Source: Byssothecium circinans
Taxonomy: Eukaryota; Ascomycota; Dothideomycetes; Pleosporales; Massarinaceae
Length of the DNA stretch: 47,253 bases
Assembly (NCBI GenBank): GCA_010015675.1
Contig: ML977040.1
Span: 148,677-195,929, forward strand
Direction: 5' to 3'
The position numbers and the translations under genes are program-made. Position 1 is the stretch's first letter. Each line of letters starts with the position of its first letter. Below the pieces are notes generated by a model. That model was given only the letters and a program-made list of their open reading frames with translations, was not told where the DNA came from and made no database searches. Of this stretch, positions 30,959 through 44,000 are shown piece by piece.

Positions 30959-32298
30959 ATGTTTGTCAAGTCTCTTATGCTTGCGCTTCTGGCGCCGAGT
31001 ATACATGCGCTTCTGAGGTTCTCGTGCTCGCAGCTTGTGGTTGAGAGATTGGATCCGCTGGTGAATCCAGGAGTTGATCAAAGCCCGCATGTACACCAAA
31101 TTATTGGTATGAAAACCCTCCCTCCCCGACTCGAAGTTTCCGTACTAACTTCTCGAAGGCGGAAACTCCTTCAATGCATCCATGGATCCCAGCATCTCGC
31201 CCGCCGACGAAGCGACATGTACGACGTGTACTTTTGCAGAGGACTTCAGGTACACTTCTCTCATCACAGCTCAAATAATGGTATGACCGACGCTTCGAAC
31301 AGCAATTATTGGACAGCAATCCTGTACTTCCGAGCGCGAAACGGAACTTTCAAGCGCGTCCCACAGAAAGGCAATGTCGGATTCGAGGCCAGCAATGGAG
31401 GGATGACAGTCTACTACACGCCGACGTTGGGGAATGGGGCAGGGAAATACGTCACTGCATTCCAAAAAGGGTTCAGGATGATCGTTGGTTAGTTCCCCAT
31501 CCTTCCTTCCAAAGTACCATCCGGAAGGAACTAACTGGACAGGCAACCCAATGTACCGCACCGAAGCCGAAGCGAAACGATTCCGTCAACTCACTTACAC
31601 ATGCCTGCAGAACATGAACACTAGGACAGGCGAAACGCTGAATTTTCCCAAGAAAGCGTGTCCTGCGGGTATCATGGTGAACGTGAGGTTTCCAACGTGT
31701 TGGAATGGGAAGGATTTGGATAGTCCGGATCATATGAGCCATGTTACTTACCGTAAGTCTTCTTCAATCCTGATATGTTGATCAATTAAACTGGGCTTGG
31801 AAGAAGGACGTAAAGGAATAGAACCCCGGGGAAAAGTTCGATGGAAAACTGACGACTATTGAACAGCGAGCTCGGGAATATTTGAAAACAATGGGCCGTG
31901 TCCGAGCACACATCCGGACAAAGTACCACAGTTGTTCTACGAGGTTATTTTTGCAACTGAGAAGTTCGCTGATAAAAACCTGTGGCCAACGGATGGGAGT
32001 CAGCCCTTTGTTTGGTCGTTTGGGGATGAGTAGGTTTTTACTTCACTTACCCACCTTCACAGCAAAACGAGCACTTACTGATATCGAGAAAAGCACCGGC
32101 TACGGAAACCATGGCGACTACGTTTTCGGTTGGAAAGGCGACGCCCTCCAAAAAGCAATGGACACAAACTGCAACATCAACTGCCCAGCCCTCAAGACGC
32201 AGAGTATCGCCACCGGAAACAAGTGTGCGCAGAGTCAGAAGGTGAAGGAAAATATTGACGGGTGGTTGACTGAATTACCGGGTGGCCATCACGTCTGA
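30959..32298 (+). CDS. Secreted DUF1996 protein
   Basis: Six exons, 30959-31106, 31159-31249, 31303-31487, 31543-31752, 31867-32029 and 32094-32298, give 333 aa. A signal peptide (MFVKSLMLALLAPSIHA) comes before the DUF1996 domain, which fills the protein: RLDPLVNPGVDQSPHVHQII, GGNSFNASM, CTTCTFAEDFSNYWTAILYF, then NPMYRTEAEA, FPTCWNGKDLDSPDHMSHV and DTGYGNHGDYVFGWKGDALQ. Conserved cysteines (CTTC, CPAG, FPTCW, NCNINCPAL) suggest disulfides in an extracellular fold. Every intron is supported by restoring the family motif across the junction; the fourth is longer (114 bp). These proteins are common in fungal secretomes and of unknown activity. I see no C-terminal WSC or anchor. Confidence 0.9.
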
Positions 32299-32538
32299 AG
32301 ATCATCCACTTTCCTCGCGAAAATATGAACTCTGGAAATATGATTACCCTTAGATGAGTTTTGCGGGGTGGGTTGCTAGCGTATTTCCCCAAAATGACAA
32401 CGCCGCGAGAGTCATCTCTGCGTCTTGTATTTGCTACAAACGTGAACCGGATGTACATAAGTGGAAATCGACCTCTCTCTCCGCGCTATCTACTCGAGAA
32501 TACTACGCTACTTGAAAGGAAGCTGACTCTTCAACATG

Positions 32539-35500
32539 TTAAGAAACTGTCGCCGTCTTGACCTTGACGCGCTTACCCTTGGGTACCCGGAAGACCCAGT
32601 ATAGTCCGAGGGCGGCTGCGATGTTGAAGAGAATGTATGCCCACACGATACCAAAGTCCCTCCAGCGCGTATTGTAGCTCAATTCAAACCGTGCCAAAAA
32701 ATCGTTCGTGGTACCAAGCGGGCAGTAACCGCATCTATCCAGTGCCGCGGGTTGCAACACTCGACCACCCGCCGCGTCCGCAAAGGGCCCGAGGAATTCG
32801 CCGCATGTCATGTTGCTTCCAGCTGGTGGAGAGACATGGAGAACTTCGTAGTCTGCGCAAACAACATCTGTGTTAGCGACAGCGGTGGACATAATGCCAC
32901 CTACGAGGTAGGTTGCCGGAGAAGCGCGATACATGAATTTCCAGAAGGCTGGCAAGTCGACTGGGGGAACACCGATGCCACAAAATAGAATGCAGAGCAT
33001 CCATAAAAGACTTGTTAGGACACCTGCCGTCTCAGGAAGTTCGATCCACGTGATGGCGAGGTGAGCAAATGTGCTTGTGAGGAGCAGGTAGACCCAGAGA
33101 AACAGGAAGACGAGAAAACCGCGGATTGTCTGGTCTTCTGGACTCGTGTTGCGAACAAAACCGACAGGGTAGTACCAGCAAAAATACATGATAACTGCCA
33201 TGACGGTGTTCCAGAATAGCTCAATCAAGATATTGGAGAGAATGAAGATGGTCCATTTGTAGATCTTGGATGGGCGTTCGCGGGATTCGAAGAGATTGCG
33301 CTGGGGAACAAACATAGGCATAATTTGCTCGTTGATGTTGATGAAGAGCACGAGAAACATGAAGATTGCCCAGAGCTGGTTTTGGAGTCCTTGAATGGAG
33401 TTATTGGCCTCATAGCTGAAGCCGAGATATAAGGACTGTAAAGAAGATAAGTACTTGTTGCAATTTTACGGGGGCTCATTGTGATCTCACCGACAGAGCA
33501 ATCAAGCTCGCCTTGGACCATAGGTACACTGGAGATCTCCAAAAGTGCCTAGCGGTGCGAACCATGACCTCTCGAAACTGTAAGAGGAACGAGGAGACGA
33601 ATTCTGACTGCTTAGCATCCTGATCAGGGTCCGAGTTTGCAGGCAGTTGATTCGTGGCCAGTGTCCGAAGGCGTGCGAGCTCCTGCTTGACATTCCAGTG
33701 TTCTGGAGAGTTTTGCCAGGTTTGGTACCAGTCGATTCCCTTTGAACCATCTTGGGGCGGCTTGATTACCTGCAACATCCACTCGGCAGGATTGGCGTCG
33801 GCTTCGATTTTTGGTGCACCATTCCGCTCAAAATAATCAACTAGTGTCGACGAGCTCTCTCCCAAGTCTTTGCAAGTTGCGTATCTACTGTCAGCAAAGG
33901 AAAGGCAGAAGAAATGGGGATTTAAGCAGATAGTTAAAGACACGAAAGAAAGGAATGACCGGGGTGTTGGAGATATGAATGGTACTCACCACCAAAGTAG
34001 ACTGTCTTTCCCCCCGGAGCTATGAGGAGCAATCGATCAAACTGATTGAACAGGATGGCCGAAGGTTGATGCACGGTACAAAGAACGGCTTGCCCAGCGC
34101 TGGCAAGCTTCTTGATGAGAACTGAGATAGCCCACGACGTTTGAGAATCAAGCCCTGAAGTTGGTTCATCGAAAAAGACCAACAGCTGGGGCCGTGCAGC
34201 AAGCTCAACCCCAATGGTTAGGCGTTTTCGCTGCTCAACGTTAAGTCCTTCCCCTGGTACACCTATCACAGCCCCAGCAAACTCCTGCATCTCCAGTGTG
34301 TCAATTACATGGTCCACGTACTGAAGTTTTTCCTTCCGCGGTATATGTGTAGACTGGCGAAGGAGAGCGCTGAACTCTAGAGTCTCTCGGACTGTCATGG
34401 TGCTGAGATGCAGGTCTTGTTGTTGCACATATCCAACTTGGTGTTGGAAAGTGGCGTCTGTTGGAGTGCCATTGATAAGGACGTCGCCACTGACGACGCC
34501 TATTGGAACGCGGGCCGCTAGTACATCTAGGAGCGTTGTCTTACCAGCTCCCGAGACTCCCTAGAGAGTTCATGTCTTGTCAGTTGTGTTCACGAGTTTT
34601 GCGAATGCACATCTAAGTACTAACTTACCATCAGCACTGTGGATACGCCAGGTTTGACCCACCCATCCACATGATCGAGAAGTCGACGCTCTGTGCCACC
34701 CTTGACCTTGATATCATAACAGAGGTCTTCCCAGTGGAAAATTGAAGTCCCGGCCGTCAGGCGATTAGAACCAGGCTCACCATTGTTGGTACTCGTCTCC
34801 TCCTTCTCGGCCAAGATGGGTTGGCTGCCATGCATCTGGGCCTCCGAGTCCTGGCCCGTAGCGGCCTTATTTCCTGGTAAAATAGCTGCAGGCATCTTAC
34901 CTCTTCTGAATACCAAAATTTCGCCTCTGGTCGTTGGTGGCTTAGCGTATTCAGCTGCGAACAGGTACGCTGCGAAAAAGAAGACCATGAAGGCGCATAA
35001 GGTGCCGACATTTCGCCATTTGTTGGCATTGTTGTAATCAAACGCCAAGTTGATGTACCTGTCCCCATCCACAAGAGATGAGCCCGGTTCAGCGCCAACG
35101 ACTGAGCAGATCTGCGACGATTGTGGCAGATCTTCATATCCAGGACCTTGGGGTATCATGATGGTACAGTCGAACGACCTGCTGTGAAATTCGTTTGCCA
35201 TCAAAGCTTCAAAAGAGTATGCCAGGGGGTTTATATACCCCATCCATCGTGACCATTTCGGCATGTATGCGGTTGGCATAGTAAACCCGGTATAGATCAT
35301 AAGCCCCATTCCAAGGAGCGCGCTCGGTATCATGGCTTGATCTGGTGTCCTGGTAATGCTGGCCAAAGTGCGAAATATGGCTGATTGGACGAGGGTTGCA
35401 AGGAGAGTAACAAGACAGAAGAAAAAGAAGGCGCCAGGCTCTCTCCTGAGATGAGACATGAAATAGACCAGTATGTTGAAGACGAACATGTTCGCAATCT

Positions 35501-37187
35501 TGTAAGGAAGATCGCACAGGTAACTCGCAATGGCTTGGGCTGACTGATGGTAGAACGCATATCGGTTTTGCTTTTCGACGACAGGGCGCTCCGCGTAGAT
35601 GGTCAGGACTTCCAGTTGGCTGGCGAAGGCGTTGAACATGAGGGAGAAGAATATGATCCCGCCACGATAGTAGAAGCTTGATGAATCTTGTTTCAAGTTG
35701 TAGAACATGCTTCCAAGGATGAGCGCCATGATCAGATTGAATAGAAGGGAGGCGACGGTAAAGTCAGGGTCCGCCAACAACCTGCGCCAAGCTCTCCAGA
35801 ACGTGAGAGATATCTGTTGAATGTACGAAATCGTGTAAGGGGAGCTTGTTCGCTGGAGCCTAGCCTGCTCGGAATGGCGAGATTGTTGGTACTCTGCCAG
35901 TCTCTCCTCAAACGGGTGGTCCTTTTCGTAAGCGGCTATCATATTGACCAGGTCCTGTCGCTGTTTACTTTCCTGCCACTTCTGTGCAAACTCGCTTGGC
36001 GTGCGGGGAACCGAATGCTCAAATCCAGGCTTCACCCGCCTCTCGCGTGGGCTAGTCATAGACGTAAGGAAGTCGGGGACTGTTTGTCGATCCGGACAGT
36101 AAAACCCTAAGCCTTGAAAATATGCTTTGGCCTCGCTGCATCTGCCGAAGAATATTTGTCTGCCCTTGTAGATAACAGTGACCTTGTCAAAGAGATCGTA
36201 TGCATCCTGAGGAGCTTGATAGATAGTGACCGCGGATGCGACACCAAACAAATCTGCCTGGAGACGGAGGTGCCGGCAAAATGAGATAGCGTTGGCGCTA
36301 TCAAGCCCTCTTGTCGAATTGTCCCAGCACTGGAACTTAGCCCCTGTGAGAGCTGCTTCAGCAATGCTAACTCGTTTACGCTCGCCGCCGCTTACTCCGC
36401 GGATTACATCGTCGCCAACGCGGGTATCAACCACATGGGTTAGGCCGAAAATGGCCATCACCACATCTCGGTTGATGAGGTCATATTGCTGGCGAGAAAA
36501 CCCGTCGGGTATATTCCTCACGGTACGTGCTCGGCTAGCAAAGGCCAAAGTTTCTCCAACGGTGAGATGGGCGAGATGGGTGTCGAGCTCGGCATTGTAG
36601 AGGATATCACCGCGAAGAGAGGTGCGGATTAGTTTTTTGTCGATTCCTCGGTAGTTGATGTATGCTTCGGGACCAACTTCCAGATCTGCAGTCTGAGATG
36701 AAAGTGTTTTCAAGAGAGTCGAACATCCGGAGCCCGGTGGTCCTAGGACGAGGAGCATTTCCCCCTTCTCGACCATGCCCTCAAAGTTGCGTAGGATATC
36801 AACACGCTTTGCATGGCGGCTGCTGCTGCTAGCTAATCTAGCCAGATTCTCTGCAATTCCCAGCAAAATGTTACCAGTCGATTTCTGGAATTGGGCTCCC
36901 GGGCTCCAGCCGAAGACGTTCAGGTGCTTGAAAGTAACTCCCAGGGCTCGCGAAGGAGCAGATTTTGGATCGGACTCTCTGATTTTGATGAAATTCTTGG
37001 TCCAGGCGCGAGCATCGAAAATTGAAGACTTGGGGTCAAGGTTGCTGCCAGACTGGGGGGCTAGAGCACAATTGGTACCTTTGTGAGGCACACGTGCTGC
37101 GCCTGATGTGGAGCTCGAAGACGATGAGGGCGATTTGACGTGATGGGAGCTCACTTCATGCGCAATCTGCTCGATGTCTTGATCCAT
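32539..37187 (-). CDS. PDR-type (ABCG) full-size ABC transporter
   Basis: Four exons on the minus strand, 37187-34629, 34560-33990, 33867-33491 and 33435-32539, give 1467 aa with the NBD-TMD-NBD-TMD order of fungal pleiotropic drug resistance pumps. NBD1 has Walker [10 protein letters not shown] (about 149-157), signature [10 protein letters not shown] and the degenerate Walker [13 protein letters not shown] usual for this subfamily. NBD2 has GVSGAGKTT, the degenerate signature [12 protein letters not shown] and [18 protein letters not shown]1 and TMD2 each show about six hydrophobic helices; the extracellular loop near the C-terminus contains paired cysteines. The protein acts in the plasma membrane and exports hydrophobic compounds. 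Placement beside the oxoamine synthase and PKS genes suggests export of, or protection from, the pathway product, as proposed for FUM19 in the fumonisin cluster. The frame is intact. Confidence 0.94.
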
Positions 37188-37695
37188 GGCAAGTAGGCGA
37201 TGAGAAGTGGCTTATTTTGTTCTCACATAGTAGTTTGCCAGCTAAATACTCGCCGAAGTAAGGGGGGCTCTCCCTGGTGTTACACCAGCTTGGCAACGGC
37301 GTAACTACTGCGCGCCGGACGAACTGCGCGCCGGACGAACTGCGCGCCGGACGAACTGCGGTTTCAGATTTCTTCATGTTTGCCTTCTGAAATCTGCAGG
37401 TCATAGTGTCAGAGGGACCCCGCGTTTGGATCCCTGTACCTGATCCCGGTACACTGGTACCACCCTGCAGCAAACACACCGCCGGTCAGCGGAACGGACG
37501 GCTGTTAGCCTAACTGTAAGCCACATGAAACTAAACGACCAACCACATCAGTCACTTGATAACCAACGCACTCCAAAAGCTCGGATTCCCTTGGCTTTAT
37601 TCTCACTGTCATAAGCTACATAATATTGACCCAACCTTAAGATAGCTGCACCGTCGATCACATCAGTGACCTAAAAACCCAGCGCACGGAGAAAT
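37188..37695. promoter_or_regulatory. Promoter region of the ABC transporter gene
   Basis: The 508 bp between the oxoamine synthase stop and the transporter start contain a 15 bp palindrome (CTGGTGT-T-ACACCAG, 37274-37288), a three-copy 16 bp tandem repeat (separate entry), and a loosely repeated CACATCAGTNAC motif near 37546 and 37660. Confidence 0.5.
37309..37356. repeat. Three perfect 16 bp tandem repeats upstream of the ABC transporter
   Basis: The unit TGCGCGCCGGACGAAC is repeated at 37309-37324, 37325-37340 and 37341-37356, followed by TGCG of a fourth. It lies 120-170 bp upstream of the transporter start codon. Each unit carries a CGG triplet, the half-site read by Zn2Cys6 fungal regulators, so it may be a regulator binding array; this is inference. 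Confidence 0.85.
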
Positions 37696-39197
37696 CTATG
37701 CCTTCAGCTCCTCCTTGGCCACCAGATTGTGTGCGTGACGAGCCGCTGCACACATCTGGAGCTGGGCACCCGGCCTCTGGCGTCGATTAATGGCCTCTGC
37801 CTCCATACTCTCCTTGGCCCAGTTGCAAATAGACGCGGCAAGCCTTTGTACCTCCTCGTCTGAGTTATGTGCATGAAACACGAGACGAATACGGTCAGTC
37901 CCCTTGGCGACAGCAGGAAAGCTGATTGGGTACACTTGGAACCCTTCCAACTGCAGGTGGAATGCGAGATAGAGATTATGTCTGGGCTTCGTCATGACGG
38001 GACAGATCGGGGTTACAACCGAAGCTGAGCTCCAGTCCTCGTCTTCGTATAAAGGAATCCGGAGGAACCCCGCATCATTGGCCTTCTCCCAGATGGCGTT
38101 CTCGGTGATCTCGTCCATGAAAAGTTTCACCAGATGCTGGATGCGGTCTTGAGCGCTTTGCGTCTTACCAGCCTTGAGCAGCCTGTACGCGGCTCGAGTC
38201 GAAGCAACCACCAAGAACGGAGGAGCAGTGGAGAATAAAATTGGCCGTGCAGTATTGATCAGCATCATACGGATCGTATTGTTGGAGAAAATAGCAGCTT
38301 CGCAGCCCGTGTTAGCAGCTCTAGTCTTTTGCGAGGTAGGAGCAATCTGAAGAGTAGTGACTTACCACCAGAGCTGCACAGTGATTTCCCAAATGTATGG
38401 TTTCGGACGGCAATTTCACTTTCCAAGCCCAGCATATTAACTAGGCCCCGACCAAGCGGTCCAACGTTGCCCGTGCTATGAGCTTCGTCGACGACGAACT
38501 GAGCATTGCCGTTTGGAAAGATCTCCTTTGCGGCCTGGACCAGCTCCCTTAGCGGGCAGATATCTCCATCCATGCTGTAAAACGACTCGACAGCAATGAT
38601 TACCGATCTCTTGCCGTTGCGAATTTGAGGCTGAGAATCCCGTACCGCGACTAGAGTGTTGATAAATTCGTCAACGTTGTTGTGCTGAAACGACTTCTGG
38701 CACAGGGCGAGGCTGTTTTTCATGCCATAGTGGGTACTAGCATGAACAAGCTCGTCGAAAACGATGGCATCTCCAGGACGCGCCACGGCTGAGAAGATGG
38801 CATCGTTGGCGAGGGCACCGGAGTTGACAAATAAAGCGGACTCTACACCATGGAATTCGGCCATCTCTCTTTCTACCATTTCGAGGTACTGAGAGTTGCC
38901 GCTCAGAGGACGGGCTCCATGAGAACCCAGCTGAAAATCCGGGTTTTCAGCGAGCTCTTCCAGGAATTTCTGCTTGACGGCGCCCGATTTGCCGAGGGAA
39001 ACCACATCGCACGACGTGAAGTCAATGGGAGTTTCTGCCAAGTGGAACATTGCACAAGCCTGTTGTCTCCTGTTGGCGTCGAGTTCCTCTTCCAGGTTCT
39101 TGTAGAAGATTGGCTCATTTTTCATACTGGGACCTCGAAGGTTCTGAGCCTTGGCCCATTCTTCGACGAATGAACCGGACCCCAAAGATGGCGTCAT
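37696..39197 (-). CDS. PLP-dependent alpha-oxoamine synthase (FUM8/SphA-like)
   Basis: Two exons on the minus strand, 39197-38366 and 38297-37696, give 477 aa. The enzyme class joins an amino acid to an acyl thioester with loss of CO2. Motifs of the AONS/ALAS/serine palmitoyltransferase family are plain: GSHGARPLSGNSQYLEMVE (glycine-rich loop), SALFVNSGALANDAIF, HASTHYGM, ESFYSMDGDICPL, FVVDEAHSTGNVGPLGRGL (PLP-ring Asp and His) and HTFGKSLCSSG with the Schiff-base Lys (about 270). The 68 bp intron has a GCTAAC branch site. An in-frame ATG at 39278 is an alternative start. A stand-alone member next to a reducing PKS suggests it off-loads the polyketide onto an amino acid, as FUM8 does with FUM1. 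A primary-metabolic role is less likely given the neighbours. The frame is intact. Confidence 0.87.
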
Positions 39198-41080
39198 CTT
39201 GTATCCTGCGAGTTGAACGGATGATAGAAGATTGGAGGAAGGCAGTAAAGAGTACGTCAAAGTGGAGTGTTGAAACAAGCTCTGGAAGAATGGCAGTGAT
39301 ATAGAGTACTAAAAGATGGTACTGAGGAACTGGCCGTTGAGTTGTTACTGGACATGCATGTGCAGCGACTGCGGACAAGGAAAAATGGTGGGTAAGATTG
39401 TATTATCGCGTGAGATTGCCTTCCTCCTGCTGCCTGTTTGCCTCGTATATCATGCAATGTCGCAGTTGCCATGCATGGCAAGCCACAACTTTCACACAAA
39501 AGCGGCTTTCCACGACTAAATACCGATTTAGGTATGTCTAGTTCCAACGGGACTGGAACCATTGAAACGTCTCGTATTGTGGGAAAGACGGTGAGAGTAA
39601 GAGCGTATGCATGGATAACAACGTACGATATACGAGAAAATGATGCCGATCGCGAGAGTTGTGAGGATTATGAAGACGCTAGTTTCCAGTGACAGCAACT
39701 AAGAATTGGTCCTCGGTAGTACAGATAGAAGCAACCCTGAACCGGAAAAACATGCAGCGAGTATTGTTTATAGGTTGTTTCACTGAGGTCGAGATAACTA
39801 TTACTCTGCAAAAATAGACTGATCATTTAACATAGACCTCATTGCGAGGTTAAGGTCAGGTGAGATTTGGTGGTTGTTTCACATTACCCTGGAAAGAACA
39901 ATGGGTCATAGTCCCTCCAAGGCACCTGAAAATTGAGTTTGGCCCCTGGGTTGAGGTCTTTTTGGTTGGAACAGAGCAAAGTGACTTCTCAATCTGTTTC
40001 TACTTTGGATCCGCCACTTAGGTTCGTATACTTCGTACCCAGAGCACAATGTCTTGCAGCTTGCTTCCTACTCAACTCTAGGGACGTTATCGGGATGGCG
40101 TAGCTCCCGATCCGCTGCTGTCAGCTCACCGAAATGTAGTTTACCCGGATTGGAATTTTCGGAGTTTATTGGCTGAACGAGTCACGGCCTGACTGTCATC
40201 AATCCTACCTAGGGAAGTATTCTCGCGATGCAGGACGCAGGACGCAGTATGTAAGCACAAAAGAAGGACTACATGGACTAAGTTCCTTCGGGAAAACTGG
40301 TAAGCTGACGCACGATCTGCAACATCCGGAGCGGTGAGAACGATAGCTGTACAAGAAGTGAAGTGTATTGATATAACTAAGTATGGTGGAACGAGACACG
40401 CGGAGGATGATGGCTATGCCTATAGGTTGCTAAGAACCTAGCTATAGCACGATCTGGAGTTGAGGCCATCGCGAGTTGGATGGAGGGCCATGAGGGCCAA
40501 GTTTGTACCAGTTATTACTAATACCTAGCTTCACACGATATAGCACGATCGTCCGCGTCGTCAGTTTACTACGCCGTAGGGCACAGGTTTCTTCTTGATT
40601 GTAAACGGTTCAACGCAGTGCAACCAAGCCGGCTGACTTTTAACTGTGACATCTCGCTCGTGCTGAGTATTTGCGAACTAAAATATGCCTCATATGTGCC
40701 CTTCAGTATCTGGCGTTCTATGTGCCGTCCATTTTATGATTCCTCGCCGTCCTAGCGTTCGCGTAGAACACCAAATCTTACAGGCGTTATGCACATAATA
40801 AAATGTCTCACAGGAGGCCTTGTATCTGGTATTTCCTCCTCGCATTGGTGTTGGCGTACAACGATGAATCTTACCCGCACTACGCCTCCATGAGCTTTGG
40901 CCTACAGCGCCATGTACAGCTCAGGTCTTTGGTTGGTACGAGATGTACGAGTTGTTTAAAGCTAGGATACAAGATACATAAAAGCTCTCTACCTTGAAGG
41001 AAACTTGAAATTCGAATTATTGCATTGACTTCACTATCGAACATCATCCCTTCAAGCTTGTTGAACACAACATATTCACT
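39198..41080. promoter_or_regulatory. Divergent intergenic region between the oxoamine synthase and PKS genes
   Basis: The 1.9 kb holds the two promoters and no supported gene. The 12-mer TATAGCACGATC occurs at 40443-40454 and 40539-40550, and GGACGCA is repeated in tandem near 40232-40248. These could be binding sites for a pathway regulator. Confidence 0.45.
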
Positions 41081-44000
41081 ATGACTTCTCCAGACGTCCA
41101 TCAAGGCAGTAACTAACATGCCAATTTTGGCACCGATGGACATGTCTTCAGAAACGGGATCAATGGTCATATCGTTGAGACCAATGGTCACTCGAGCGTG
41201 ACATTGGGGTCGTCAGACCCCCAGACGGCGTTCTTGCCGGTGACCAGCCAGCCTCAGGTTCCTATCCCGATCGCTATCTGTGGCATGGCACTTCGTCTTC
41301 CTGGTGGACTTGAGAGTCCTCAGGATCTCTGGGAGTTTCTCCTGGCAAAGGGTGACGCAAGAAGCCGTGTACCGGAGTCTCGATACAACATCTCCGCCTA
41401 TCATTCTGATTCGAAGAAACCTGGAACTATTGCTACCCAGTATGGCTACTTTCTGGACGATACCGTCAAGCTGGGCAGCCTGGACGCCTCCCGCTTCTCG
41501 CTCAGTCGCGCCGAGCTTGAGTTCTCAGACCCACAGCAACGAAGGATGCTCGAAGTGGTGCGGGAAGCCTTTGATGATGCTGGAGAGAACAATTTCAAGG
41601 TAGGCCCATGAACCACGATTGTGCTCATCATCAAGACACTCCGACTAACTGCTTAACTAGGGCCGAACCATTGGCTGCTACATGGGCAGCTATGGTGAGG
41701 ATTGGCTGGAGATGCAAAATAGAGACCACCAACAGACCGGTGTGAACAGAGTCGACGGTTACAGTGATTTCATGCTTTCTAGCCGCATTTCCTACGAGAT
41801 GGATCTCAAGGGGCCATGGTACGTTCTCTTCCAGCTTTCAGAACGCATTTTTCTATTCTGCAACCTGGCATGTATACTAATTCGAGTCTCTTGATTAGCA
41901 TGACTGTACGTACTGCGTGCTCTGCCGCCCTGATTGGTTTGAACGAAGCTTGTCAAGCCATCCGAAACGGAATCTGCGAAGCAGCAGTCATCGGTGGTGC
42001 CAACCTCATCATGGCCCCAGGAATGACGGCCTTCATGACGGAAAATGGTGTGCTGTCTCCAGACGGGCATTGCAAGACGTTCTCGGCCGACGCGAACGGA
42101 TACGCTAGGGGAGAATCCATTACGGCCGTGTTTATCAAGCCACTGGATGCGGCGATCCGTGATGGAAACCCTATTCGGGCCATCCTCAGATCGGTCGTGT
42201 CCAATAGCGATGGAAAGACCCATGGAATTGCCCAGCCCAGCACGGAGAGCCAGGAAGCCCTGATGCGGAAGGCATACCAGGATATTGGTATCTCGGACTT
42301 CTCTGAGACCGCGTTCGTTGAGTGTCACGGGACCGGTACTCCAGTTGGTGACCCGATCGAGACCAACGCCGTCGCGAGAGTGTTTGGGGATTCTGGTGTC
42401 TACATTGGATCTGTCAAACCAAACCTTGGTCACTCCGAAGGAGCCTCTGGCCTTACCTCCCTAATCAAGGCCGTGTTGTCATTGGAAAACCGTACCATAC
42501 CACCCAATATCAAGTTCACCAGTGGCAGCCTCAAGATCCCTTTCGAGGAACGGAAACTAAAGGTTCCTCTAGAGGCAACACCCTGGCCTGAAGATCGCCT
42601 GGAGCGGGTCAGTGTTAATTCTTTTGGCATTGGGGGCTCGAATGCACACGCCATCCTCGACTCAGCCCGGAGCTTCAACTTGCCATCCCCATCAGCCACT
42701 CATCCCATTGAGGTGTCGCCCTTCTCATCTGAGAATAACCCACATCTCTTGGTGTTCTCGACCACCTCTTCATCATCACTGCAGAAGATGGTGAGTGACT
42801 TTCGTGCGTGGATCGGCAAGAATCCAGATAAGCTTGAGGATCTCGCCTACACGCTGGCCAACAGAAGGGAACATCTCTCCCATCGGTCTTACATGATAGC
42901 CAGCATAGATAATATTCCTGACACTGCATCACAAGGCATGAAGTCCGGCAACGTATCCTTCAACCTGGTCATGGTCTTTACCGGTCAAGGCGCTCAGTGG
43001 CCACGAATGGGTCGAGAGCTACTCCTTCGCGATGACCTGGTCTTCCGCGACTCCATCAGAGCTCTCGATAAGCATCTCCAAGATGTCCCAAATGCTCCAC
43101 AGTGGACAATCGAGGAAGAGCTCCTCAAGCCAGCCAGGAAATCTAGAGTCCAAAAAGCCGAGTTATCACAGCCGCTTTGTACTGCAGTACAGATTGCCCT
43201 GGTAGATCTCTTCGACTCTATTGGCATTAATCCAAGCGTGGTTGTTGGCCACAGTAGTGGTGAGATTGCGGCGGCATACGCAGCCGGGGCACTCACGGCC
43301 AAAGAGGCGATTGTTGTAGCCTGGCAGCGTGGTTTGGCAGCGAAGGAGCAAATTCGTCCGGGTGCCATGGCGGTCATCGGCCTTGGTCGAGAGGCCGTGA
43401 GCAAATACATTTCGCCCCCCAAAGTCGTCATTGCGTGTGAGAACTCTCCCCGCAGCGTCACGATCTCAGGCGATGCTGAAGCGGTCCATGTGGCACTTGA
43501 GCGTATCCAGAAAGAGAATCCTGATATCACGGCAAGATTACTCAAAGTCGACAAAGCCTATCATTCTTACCATATGACTGAAGTCGGAGACTTTTATACC
43601 AAGGCCCTCCGCAAGTATCTGCCCACCTTGGTCGATAGGAAGAGCAGACCAGTGGTCCATCGGTCTGACCCTGGGCGGAATCCCGTCTTCTTCTCCAGTG
43701 TCAGTGGCACGGGAGAGTCAATGAGCATAGAAGACCTGTGTGGAAGCTACTGGCAGAGGAATCTGGAGTCTCCCGTCCTTTTCAAGGGCGCTATTGACGC
43801 TATCCTCAAGCGTATTCCCAACGTGGCCTTCCTAGAGATTGGGCCTCATGCAGCTCTTGCTGGACCAGTGAGACAGACAATTGCGGCTTCTGCCCCTACG
43901 AGTACTTCGACGGTGCCGTACTTTGGCACCATGAACCGCGGTGAGAATTGCGCCGTGTCTTTCCTTGCGGCGGTTGGAAGGTTGTTCGAGCTTAACCTGG

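Noticed and set aside
33868..33990. Acceptor at 33888 for the third ABC transporter exon (adding RYATCK)
   Set aside because: With the donor at 33989 it gives the wrong phase; the acceptor at 33868 restores the conserved [12 protein letters not shown] junction.
41912..41923. KS motif RTACSAAL instead of DTACSSSL taken as a damaged active site
   Set aside because: The catalytic Cys and both His motifs are present, and an Arg at this position is common in one clade of fungal reducing PKSs.
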